From Bacteroidota bacterium (lineage in GTDB: Bacteria > Bacteroidota > Bacteroidia > Chitinophagales > Chitinophagaceae), in assembly GCA_947454745.1 (NCBI GenBank), contig CANGMV010000060.1:1-6707 (forward strand): a stretch of DNA of 6,707 nt. Reading direction: 5' to 3'. Position numbers and translations under genes: made by a program. This document shows positions 1-5,718 of this stretch, piece after piece. How positions within the stretch are numbered: position 1 is the first letter of the stretch; each line of letters opens with the position of its first letter. Under the pieces are notes generated by a model. It was not told the origin of the DNA. It did not search any database and saw only the letters and a list, made by a program, of their open reading frames with translations.

Positions 1-195
1 GAGCATTCTCTTAAGTTGAAAGATTTGTTGCCAAAAGGAAAATTGAGTATAGCAGAGAGTGGTATTTATGATTTGGATACTTTCAAATTATTAAAGCAGG
101 AAGGATTTGACGGTTTTTTAATGGGGGAGTATTTTATGAAGCAGGAAAACCCTGCAAAGTCATTTGAGGAATTTAGTAAGCAAATAAAAAAATAA
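1..195 (+). CDS. trpC: Indole-3-glycerol phosphate synthase, C-terminal fragment (5' end outside window)
   Basis: The open frame enters from the left edge and ends in TAA at 193-195, giving the last 64 residues of a protein. TrpC is a cytoplasmic (beta/alpha)8 barrel that closes the indole ring, converting carboxyphenylaminodeoxyribulose phosphate to indole-3-glycerol phosphate. The fragment shows the two C-terminal phosphate-binding strand ends of the family: IAESGI at fragment residues 17-22 and GFLMGE at 38-43, followed by a final helix with a conserved Pro (residue 51). The catalytic Lys and Glu residues lie upstream and cannot be seen. Only one base separates its stop from the trpF start, so the two are surely co-transcribed. 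The assignment rests on the motifs and on the trpC-F-B-A order. The truncation is caused by the window edge and is not a sign of a broken gene. Confidence 0.93.
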   Translation, partial: EHSLKLKDLLPKGKLSIAESGIYDLDTFKLLKQEGFDGFLMGEYFMKQENPAKSFEEFSKQIKK

Positions 196-196
196 A

Positions 197-844
197 ATGA
201 AGGGTTTACAAATAAAAGTGTGTGGGATTACTGAAATCAATCAAGCTATTGCATTAGAAGCAATGGGGGTAAACTATATTGGTTTTATTTTTTATGCACC
301 TTCTAAAAGGTATGCGCTTTCCAATTTGCAATTAACTGAATTAAAAAACTTTAAACCTGTCGCCGCAAAAAAAGTAGGGGTATTTGTGAACGAATCAATT
401 GAAGATTTGTTTGGTATAGTAGAAGCAGCTGGGTTAGATATGGTTCAATTACATGGCGACGAGGATGAAGCCTATTTTGCCGCAGCAAAAGCTAGGCTTG
501 GCATAGATGTTAAATTGATTAAAGTTTTCAGAGTTGGCGATAAGATGCCATCAGTTGAATCTTATAATGAGTTAGCAGATTATTATTTATTTGATACAGA
601 TAGTAAAATGTATGGCGGAACCGGTGCTCATTTTAATTGGGAGTTGCTTAAAGGAAATATAATCAGCAAGCCTTTCTTTTTAAGTGGAGGTATTGGCCCC
701 AATGATATAGGAGGAATAGAAGTGATGCAACAAACCAAGGCAGGTAAAACATTGTTGGCGTTGGATATAAATAGTCAGTTTGAAGAAACACCAGGTGTGA
801 AAAATTTAGAAAAAATTAAAACCTTTATAAATGCATTTATTTAA
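197..844 (+). CDS. trpF: Phosphoribosylanthranilate isomerase
   Basis: TrpF catalyses the Amadori rearrangement of N-(5-phosphoribosyl)anthranilate to carboxyphenylaminodeoxyribulose phosphate in the cytoplasm. At 215 residues it is the usual size for a stand-alone enzyme. The N-terminal KVCGIT motif gives the general-base Cys9, and LFDT at 131-134 gives the general-acid Asp133. The Arg of the SKRY segment (Arg38) matches the residue that binds the anthranilate carboxylate. VQLHGDED (83-90), YGGTG (139-143), SGGIGP (163-168) and LDINS (189-193) are the remaining family signatures, the Gly-rich ones forming the phosphate site. The ATG lies one base after the trpC stop and is preceded by an A-rich tract with no Shine-Dalgarno; the KVCGIT motif six codons in fixes this start. 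The 3' end overlaps trpB by 14 bases. Since a separate hisA is also present, this is not a bifunctional PriA-type arrangement. Confidence 0.97.
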   Translation: MKGLQIKVCGITEINQAIALEAMGVNYIGFIFYAPSKRYALSNLQLTELKNFKPVAAKKVGVFVNESIEDLFGIVEAAGLDMVQLHGDEDEAYFAAAKARLGIDVKLIKVFRVGDKMPSVESYNELADYYLFDTDSKMYGGTGAHFNWELLKGNIISKPFFLSGGIGPNDIGGIEVMQQTKAGKTLLALDINSQFEETPGVKNLEKIKTFINAFI

Positions 845-2045
845 CAAGACCATTAATTATCAGAATCCAAGTGCCGAAGGTTACTATGGAGATTTTGGAG
901 GCGCCTACATTCCCGAAATGTTATATGGCAATGTGGAGACTTTAAAAAAGCAATATTTGGAAATTATGCAGGATCCTGCTTTTCAGGAGGAGTTTCATGC
1001 ATTGTTAAAAGATTATGTAGGCCGACCAACGCCCTTATTTTATGCAGAAAGATTAAGTAAGGAAATCGGAGCGAATATCTATTTAAAGCGGGAGGATTTG
1101 TGTCATACAGGTGCTCATAAAATAAACAACACCATTGGACAAATTTTATTAGCACAACGATTAGGTAAAACAAAAATCATTGCAGAGACTGGAGCTGGAC
1201 AACATGGAGTAGCTACAGCCACTGTTTGTGCTTTAAAAGGCATGGAATGTGTGGTGTATATGGGGGAGAAAGACATTGAACGTCAAGCACCCAACGTAGC
1301 TAGAATGAAAATGTTAGGTGCGACAGTGGTTCCGGCAACGAGTGGAAGTAAAACTTTAAAGGATGCCACCAATGAAGCCATTCGTGCTTGGATTAATGAG
1401 CCTAGCGAAACACATTATATTATTGGTAGCGTAGTGGGACCGCATCCTTATCCGGATATGGTGGCACGTTTTCAGAGTGTGATAAGCGATGAAATGCGCA
1501 AACAATTAAAAGAAAAAACAGGTAGCGAATTGCCAACGCATGTAGTTGCTTGTGTAGGAGGAGGTTCTAATGCAGCTGGAGCGTTTTATCATTTCTTAAA
1601 TGAAGAGACAGTAGAATTGGTCGCAGTAGAAGCAGCAGGACATGGTGTACATTCAGGCATGAGTGCAGCAACCACACAATTAGGTAAGCCAGGCATATTA
1701 CATGGGAGTAAAAGTATATTAATGCAAACAGCCGATGGTCAGGTGGTAGAGCCGCATAGTATTAGTGCAGGGTTGGATTATCCAGGTATTGGGCCCTTGC
1801 ATGCGTTTTTATATGAAAGTAAGCGCGGTACTTTTACCAGTGCAACCGATGAGGAAGCACTAGATTGGGCTTTTCATTTATCTAAAATCGAAGGCATTAT
1901 TCCAGCATTAGAAACTGCACATGCATTTGCAGTATTGCCTAGACTCAATTTAAAAGCAACCGATAATGTAATTGTTTGTTTGAGTGGAAGAGGAGATAAA
2001 GATTTAGCTACGTATATGCAAGCAATGGAAACTAAAAAATATTAA
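831..2045 (+). CDS. trpB: Tryptophan synthase beta chain
   Basis: This PLP enzyme condenses indole with L-serine to give L-tryptophan, receiving indole through a tunnel from TrpA in the alpha2-beta2 complex. The 404-residue protein is close to the normal length. HTGAHKINN (92-100) supplies the Schiff-base Lys97. AETGAGQHG (118-126) supplies catalytic Glu119, exactly 22 residues later as in the Salmonella enzyme (Lys87/Glu109). GGGSN (243-247) binds the cofactor phosphate. [11 protein letters not shown] contains Asp316, which corresponds to the residue of the closed-state salt bridge, and LSGRGDKD contains Ser385 near the pyridine nitrogen. [14 protein letters not shown] near the N-terminus is typical of the family and supports the start at 831, inside the end of trpF. 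The next Met (residue 30) would remove that block. The complete set of active-site residues argues for a working TrpB1-type enzyme. Confidence 0.98.
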   Translation: MHLFNKTINYQNPSAEGYYGDFGGAYIPEMLYGNVETLKKQYLEIMQDPAFQEEFHALLKDYVGRPTPLFYAERLSKEIGANIYLKREDLCHTGAHKINNTIGQILLAQRLGKTKIIAETGAGQHGVATATVCALKGMECVVYMGEKDIERQAPNVARMKMLGATVVPATSGSKTLKDATNEAIRAWINEPSETHYIIGSVVGPHPYPDMVARFQSVISDEMRKQLKEKTGSELPTHVVACVGGGSNAAGAFYHFLNEETVELVAVEAAGHGVHSGMSAATTQLGKPGILHGSKSILMQTADGQVVEPHSISAGLDYPGIGPLHAFLYESKRGTFTSATDEEALDWAFHLSKIEGIIPALETAHAFAVLPRLNLKATDNVIVCLSGRGDKDLATYMQAMETKKY

Positions 2046-2047
2046 TT

Positions 2048-2818
2048 ATGTCAAGGTTATCAGCATTATTTCAAAAACAATCTACACGTGTTTTAAATGT
2101 GTATTGTACAGCAGGCTTTCCCAATTTGAATAGCACTTTGGAAGTTATGGAAAGTTTGCAGGCCAATGGTGCCAATATTATCGAATTGGGGATGCCATAT
2201 AGCGATCCTTTGGCAGATGGTGAAGTGATTCAATCTAGTGGAAATGTGGCAATAGAAAACGGCATGACCATTGAAGTTTTGTTTGACCAATTAAAAACAA
2301 TGCGTCAAACCATACATATTCCTGTAGTATTAATGGGGTATATGAATCCAATTTTGCAATACGGGTTGGAGGATTTTTGTAAAAAAGCAAAAGCAGTAGG
2401 AGTGGATGCATTAATTCTGCCCGACTTGCCTTTGTATGAGTTTGAACATTTATACGGGAAGACGATTCAAGAGCATGGGTTGGATTTCGTGTTTTTAGTA
2501 ACACCCGAGACGCCGGAAGATAGATTAAGAAAATTAGATGCATTAAGTACTGGTTTCCTATATGCAGTAAGTTCATCGGCAACTACAGGAAAGGATAAAG
2601 ATTTTTCAAAAGTTGCTTTGTATTTGCAAAAATTACAAGCGATGCAATTAAAGAATCCGGTATTGGTTGGGTTTGGGATTAAGGACAAGGATACCTTTAA
2701 TGCTGTATGTACCTATTCCAACGGAGCGATTATTGGATCGGCATATATCAATGCATTGTCAAAAGGAAATTCGGTGAGTGAAACTACAGCACAATTTTTA
2801 AAAGAGGTATTGAATTAA
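2048..2818 (+). CDS. trpA: Tryptophan synthase alpha chain
   Basis: TrpA cleaves indole-3-glycerol phosphate to indole and glyceraldehyde 3-phosphate and passes indole to TrpB. At 256 residues it is slightly shorter than the 268-residue enterobacterial protein, as is common. The motif IELGMPYSDPLADG contains the catalytic pair Glu46 and Asp57, spaced 11 residues apart as Glu49/Asp60 are in Salmonella. VLMGYMNP (94-101) is the family signature of the third strand and loop. The mobile loop 6 reads SSSATTG (175-181), with Thr180 in the position of the Thr that closes over Asp60. GFGIKD (208-213) and IIGSAYI (228-234) form the phosphate site. The start follows the trpB stop by two bases, with only AT-rich sequence before it. 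Tight spacing implies coupled translation and matched subunit amounts. This is the last trp gene before the his block. Confidence 0.97.
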   Translation: MSRLSALFQKQSTRVLNVYCTAGFPNLNSTLEVMESLQANGANIIELGMPYSDPLADGEVIQSSGNVAIENGMTIEVLFDQLKTMRQTIHIPVVLMGYMNPILQYGLEDFCKKAKAVGVDALILPDLPLYEFEHLYGKTIQEHGLDFVFLVTPETPEDRLRKLDALSTGFLYAVSSSATTGKDKDFSKVALYLQKLQAMQLKNPVLVGFGIKDKDTFNAVCTYSNGAIIGSAYINALSKGNSVSETTAQFLKEVLN

Positions 2819-2858
2819 TAAAAATTAAAGGCAGTAGCGATCATCAAATAAGATAAAA

Positions 2859-3449
2859 ATGAACATAGTTATAATACAATACAATGCGGGGAATATTCAG
2901 TCGGTATTGTATGCATTGGAGCGACTTGGAGTCACTGCTACTGTAACTGATAATGTAGAAACTATTCAGGCAGCAGATAAGGTGATTTTTCCTGGCGTTG
3001 GGGAAGCGAGTACTGCAATGGCTTATTTACAAGAAAGAGGGCTAGACAAAGTGATTAAGCATTTGAAGCAGCCTGTTTTGGGAATTTGTTTAGGGATGCA
3101 ATTAATGTGTGCTTATTCGGAAGAAAATGACACGACCTGCTTGGGTATTTTCGAGGAACAAGTAAAAATATTTAAGCCTAATGAAGCAAATATTAAAGTG
3201 CCTCAAATAGGTTGGAATACGATTACTCATTTAAAGACAGATTTATTTAAAGGGGTTGCAGAGCAAAGCTTTACTTATTTTGTGCATGGGTACTATGCTG
3301 CACTAGGTGAACATACGATTGCGACTACCAATTATGTACAACCTTATAGCAGTGCTTTGCACAAGGACAATTTTTATGGGGTACAATTCCATCCTGAAAA
3401 GTCGGCAAAAGTGGGCGAGCAAATAATTCAAAATTTTATTAATTTATAA
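2859..3449 (+). CDS. hisH: Imidazole glycerol phosphate synthase, glutaminase subunit
   Basis: HisH is the class I (triad) glutamine amidotransferase half of IGP synthase. It hydrolyses glutamine and channels ammonia through the HisF barrel. The 196-residue length is typical. The nucleophile elbow GICLGMQ (75-81) gives Cys77, and QFHPEKS (176-182) gives His178 and Glu180, completing the triad. PGVGEAS (45-51) carries the oxyanion-loop glycines and VPQIGWN (114-120) is a HisH-specific signature that separates it from PabA/TrpG and GuaA glutaminases. Residues 141-146 read FVHGYY where FVHSYY is usual. It begins 40 bases after trpA in an A-rich leader, with no promoter or terminator that I can recognise between, so read-through from trp is likely. 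hisF lies two genes downstream. Confidence 0.97.
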   Translation: MNIVIIQYNAGNIQSVLYALERLGVTATVTDNVETIQAADKVIFPGVGEASTAMAYLQERGLDKVIKHLKQPVLGICLGMQLMCAYSEENDTTCLGIFEEQVKIFKPNEANIKVPQIGWNTITHLKTDLFKGVAEQSFTYFVHGYYAALGEHTIATTNYVQPYSSALHKDNFYGVQFHPEKSAKVGEQIIQNFINL

Positions 3450-3457
3450 TTGAGTTT

Positions 3458-3478
3458 AAATAGTACAATCAAATAGTA
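3458..3478 (+). repeat. Tandem 8-base direct repeat in the hisH-hisA gap
   Basis: AAATAGTA occurs at 3458-3465 and again at 3471-3478, offset by 13 bases, in the 33-base spacer just before the hisA start. The sequence is AT-rich, so chance similarity is possible and no function is claimed. The second copy runs into the A-tract immediately upstream of the ATG. Confidence 0.4.
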
Positions 3479-3482
3479 AAAA

Positions 3483-4196
3483 ATGCAGATCATTCCCGCG
3501 ATAGATTTAATTGATGGCAAATGCGTTCGACTCACTGAAGGCGATTATGCACAAAAGAAAATTTACAATGAAGACCCTTTGGAAGTAGCCAAAGCTTTCG
3601 AAGGCATTGGCCTTATGCGTTTGCATTTAGTGGACTTGGATGGTGCCAAAGCTGGCGAGGTGGTGAATTGGAAAGTGTTAGAGAAGATTGCGAATCAAAC
3701 GAGTTTGAAAATTGATTTTGGCGGGGGTATTAAAAAAGAAGCTACGCTTAAAACGGTTTTAGACACAGGTGCTGCCTATGCAACCATTGGAAGTTTAGCA
3801 GTGAAAAACAGAAATTTATTTGAAGAGTGGATTGAACGTTTTGGTGCTGCTGTATTTATGTTGGGTGCGGATGTTTTTGAAGAAAAAATCGCCATTGGTG
3901 GCTGGTTGGAGAAAACGGAAATTGATGTGTATACTTTCATGCAATCTTACATTATTAAAGGGTTGCAACAAATGTTTTGCACGGATATCTCAAAAGACGG
4001 CAAACTAGAAGGACCTTCCATTGATTTATATAAAAAAATTATTGCAAAATTTCCAACGCTGCAATTAATTGCGAGTGGTGGAGTAAGCAATTTGCAGGAT
4101 TTGCGTGAACTGCGTGAGATAGGTTGCTCGTCAGCTATTGTGGGGAAAGCCATTTATGAAAATAGGATCACATTAGATGAGCTTTCAAAATTTTAA
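3483..4196 (+). CDS. hisA: ProFAR isomerase (5'-ProFAR to PRFAR)
   Basis: HisA carries out the Amadori rearrangement of ProFAR to PRFAR, the substrate of HisHF, in the cytoplasm. The 237-residue (beta/alpha)8 barrel opens with IIPAIDLIDG, giving catalytic Asp8. The second catalytic aspartate is Asp130 in LGADVFEEKIAIGGW, whose terminal Gly-Trp pair (140-141) is also characteristic. The phosphate sites of the two half-barrels are FGGGIK (79-84) and ASGGVS (197-202), followed by IVGKAIYE (219-226). TDISKDG (167-173) is the usual strand-six motif. The internal half-barrel duplication known for this family is visible as these paired glycine motifs. The start follows a poly-A leader with no Shine-Dalgarno. 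It differs from PriA in being accompanied by a dedicated trpF, so a single-substrate enzyme is the natural reading. Confidence 0.97.
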   Translation: MQIIPAIDLIDGKCVRLTEGDYAQKKIYNEDPLEVAKAFEGIGLMRLHLVDLDGAKAGEVVNWKVLEKIANQTSLKIDFGGGIKKEATLKTVLDTGAAYATIGSLAVKNRNLFEEWIERFGAAVFMLGADVFEEKIAIGGWLEKTEIDVYTFMQSYIIKGLQQMFCTDISKDGKLEGPSIDLYKKIIAKFPTLQLIASGGVSNLQDLRELREIGCSSAIVGKAIYENRITLDELSKF

Positions 4197-4206
4197 AATA
4201 AAAGAC

Positions 4207-4227
4207 TTCAATAAGTTGATTCAATAA
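4207..4227 (+). repeat. Tandem 8-base direct repeat in the hisA-hisF gap
   Basis: TTCAATAA occurs at 4207-4214 and at 4220-4227, offset by 13 bases, in the 40-base spacer before hisF. The offset equals that of the unrelated repeat pair in the hisH-hisA gap. Low sequence complexity makes chance a serious alternative. Confidence 0.4.
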
Positions 4228-4236
4228 ATTATAATT

Positions 4237-4995
4237 ATGTTAACTAAAAGAATCATTCCTTGCTTAGACATCAAAGATGGTCGTACCGTAAAGGGCATCA
4301 ACTTTGAGCAAATTCGGGATGCAGGTGACCCCATCGAATTAGGTGCATTTTATGCAGCACAGGGAGCGGATGAGTTGGTTTTTTTAGATATCACGGCGAC
4401 CATCGAAAAAAGAAAAACCTTGAGTGAATTGGTCAATAAAATTGCACACCGTATCAATATTCCTTTCACAGTGGGTGGTGGTATTAAAACGGAGGAGGAT
4501 GTAAGTGTATTGTTACAAAATGGGGCAGATAAAATTTCAGTCAATACGGCTGCATTTAACGATTCATCGATTATAAAAAGATTTGCAAAAAACTTCGGCA
4601 GTCAGTGCGTAGTATTGGCTATTGATGCAAAATGTGAAGAAGACAATAATTGGTATGTGTATTTAAATGGAGGTAGAACAAAAACCAATAAGTTGGTAAT
4701 GGAGTGGGCAAAAGAAGCAGTGGATTTAGGGGTGGGCGAAATTTTATTAACTTCTATGAACCATGATGGCACAAAACAGGGTTTCGCATTGGATATAACA
4801 GCGCAATTAGCAGAAAGCCTTCCAGTGCCCATTATTGCATCGGGCGGCGGAGGGAATGAACAACATTTTTTTGACGTGTTTACAAAAGGGAAAGCGGATG
4901 CAGCATTGGCTGCTAGCATTTTTCACTATAAGGAAGTAGCCATTCCGGAATTAAAACAATATTTAAGCAAACAGGGGATTGCTATTCGATTATAA
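4237..4995 (+). CDS. hisF: Imidazole glycerol phosphate synthase, cyclase subunit
   Basis: HisF uses ammonia delivered by HisH to convert PRFAR into imidazole glycerol phosphate and AICAR, the latter re-entering purine synthesis. The 252-residue barrel begins with the hallmark [17 protein letters not shown], giving catalytic Asp11. VLAIDAK gives the second catalytic residue, Asp130, at exactly the Thermotoga maritima numbering. [11 protein letters not shown] (79-89) and [11 protein letters not shown] (201-211) are the half-barrel phosphate sites. The second has Gly205 where family members usually have Ala (SGGAG). [12 protein letters not shown] (21-32) and [11 protein letters not shown] (173-183) are HisF-specific and distinguish it from HisA. 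The start ATG is fixed by the near-terminal catalytic motif. Its partner hisH lies upstream with hisA between, the common hisHAF order, so equimolar production from one mRNA is expected. Confidence 0.98.
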   Translation: MLTKRIIPCLDIKDGRTVKGINFEQIRDAGDPIELGAFYAAQGADELVFLDITATIEKRKTLSELVNKIAHRINIPFTVGGGIKTEEDVSVLLQNGADKISVNTAAFNDSSIIKRFAKNFGSQCVVLAIDAKCEEDNNWYVYLNGGRTKTNKLVMEWAKEAVDLGVGEILLTSMNHDGTKQGFALDITAQLAESLPVPIIASGGGGNEQHFFDVFTKGKADAALAASIFHYKEVAIPELKQYLSKQGIAIRL

Positions 4996-5047
4996 CCTTT
5001 TATATAAATTCACAATATCTTTCTAAACATTATATTAATTTTCAAGT

Positions 5048-5653
5048 ATGAATATCAATTTTTCAAAATACGCCGATGGTTTGGTTCCAGCGATTGTACA
5101 AGACGCGAATACTAAGGCAGTGTTAATGATGGGTTTTATGAATCAAGATGCGATTGACGCAACTTTGTCTCAAAATAAAGTGACTTTTTTTAGTCGAACT
5201 AAAAGCAGGCTTTGGACCAAGGGGGAGGAAAGTGGCAATTTTTTGAATTATGTAAGTATGTCCGAGGACTGTGATAACGATACTTTATTAATCCAAGCCA
5301 ATCCAGTAGGTCCGGTTTGTCACAAAGGAACTGATACTTGTTGGGGTACTGAAAACATCCCAGCTAATACCGATTTCTTGAATACGTTGGAGGCAGTCAT
5401 TGCACAAAGAAAAACAGCTGCACCTGATAGTTCTTATGTAGCGAGTTTATTTGCAAAAGGAATTAATAAGATTGCTCAAAAGGTTGGAGAGGAAGCGGTG
5501 GAAGTAGTAATTGAAGCGAAGGATGATAATGAAAAACTATTCTTGGACGAATCAGCGGACTTACTTTTTCATTATTTAATCCTTTTACAAGCAAAGGGTT
5601 ATACATTAAAGGATGTAGTAAAGGTATTGGCTGCCAGACATAAACCTGAATAA
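5048..5653 (+). CDS. hisIE: Bifunctional PR-AMP cyclohydrolase / PR-ATP pyrophosphatase
   Basis: This fused enzyme performs the second and third steps of histidine synthesis: the C-terminal HisE domain removes pyrophosphate from phosphoribosyl-ATP, and the N-terminal HisI domain opens the adenine ring to give ProFAR. In HisI (about 1-105), SRTKSRLWTKGEESGN (49-64) is the signature. DCDNDT supplies Asp74, Asp76 and Asp78 for magnesium and Cys75 for zinc, and GPVCHKGTDTCW adds zinc ligands Cys91 and Cys98. HisE (about 108-201) is an all-alpha MazG-like domain with KVGEEAVEVVIEA (145-157) and an acidic DESADLLFHY segment (167-176). The 201-residue length matches fused HisIE proteins. It follows hisF by 52 AT-rich bases, the largest gap in the his block. 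It is the last biosynthetic gene here. No intrinsic terminator is visible after it. Confidence 0.97.
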   Translation: MNINFSKYADGLVPAIVQDANTKAVLMMGFMNQDAIDATLSQNKVTFFSRTKSRLWTKGEESGNFLNYVSMSEDCDNDTLLIQANPVGPVCHKGTDTCWGTENIPANTDFLNTLEAVIAQRKTAAPDSSYVASLFAKGINKIAQKVGEEAVEVVIEAKDDNEKLFLDESADLLFHYLILLQAKGYTLKDVVKVLAARHKPE

Positions 5654-5667
5654 TAACATTTACTACT

Positions 5668-5675
5668 TATATTTG
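5668..5675 (+). promoter_or_regulatory. Candidate Bacteroidota -7 promoter element (TATATTTG)
   Basis: TATATTTG matches the TAnnTTTG -7 consensus described for the primary sigma factor of Bacteroidota. It sits in the 65-base hisIE to TlpA-gene spacer, 43 bases before the ATG at 5719, which would give a leader of roughly 35-40 bases. No matching TTTG or TTG -33 element is seen about 19-21 bases upstream, so this is a half-supported promoter. It suggests the TlpA-family gene can be transcribed independently of the his genes. Confidence 0.45.
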
Positions 5676-5688
5676 ACAATCCATATGC

Positions 5689-5701
5689 GCCAATAATTGG
5701 C
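5689..5701. repeat. 13-base perfect palindrome GCCAATAATTGGC in the spacer
   Basis: GCCAAT and ATTGGC form perfect 6-base arms around a single A, located 13 bases after the candidate -7 element and 17 bases before the TlpA-gene ATG. It could be a dimeric regulator's operator just downstream of the transcription start, or a small leader hairpin (5-base stem, 3-base loop). It is not followed by a T-run, so it is not a standard intrinsic terminator. Chance is possible. Confidence 0.35.
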
Positions 5702-5718
5702 TACTAAAAAAATAACAA

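Noticed and set aside
964..1173. Further short frames inside trpB, hisA and hisF (964-1173 -, 3820-4008 +, 3947-4153 -, 4350-4544 -)
   Set aside because: All are embedded in strongly supported genes and translate to composition-biased sequence without motifs.
2235..2582. 115-codon open frame on the - strand inside trpA
   Set aside because: It lies fully within a clear trpA gene, overlaps other - strand frames at 2093-2290 and 2467-2688, and its product shows no family motif. It is a shadow of the coding strand.
2819..2858. Regulatory leader, attenuator or T-box between trpA and hisH
   Set aside because: The 40-base gap is too short for a T-box, encodes no His-rich leader peptide and forms no evident stem-loop.
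2818..2860. Repeated ATAAAAAT at 2818-2825 and 2853-2860
   Set aside because: It is simple A-rich sequence, with one copy overlapping a stop codon and the other a start codon. Most likely compositional chance.
3483..4196. hisA as a PriA-type bifunctional His/Trp isomerase
   Set aside because: A complete trpF with its own catalytic Cys and Asp is present in the same cluster, so nothing requires dual activity.
4602..4919. 105-codon open frame on the - strand inside hisF
   Set aside because: It is antisense to conserved HisF motifs, with no recognisable domain and no promoter or start context. Shadow frame.
5016..5023. TATCTTTC as a -7 promoter element for hisIE
   Set aside because: It mismatches TAnnTTTG at the final G and has no -33 element upstream. 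Such near matches are expected in an AT-rich spacer.
5654..5718. Intrinsic terminator after hisIE
   Set aside because: The only inverted repeat, at 5689-5701, is short and followed by TACTAAAAAA rather than a T-run on the + strand. No convincing terminator is present.
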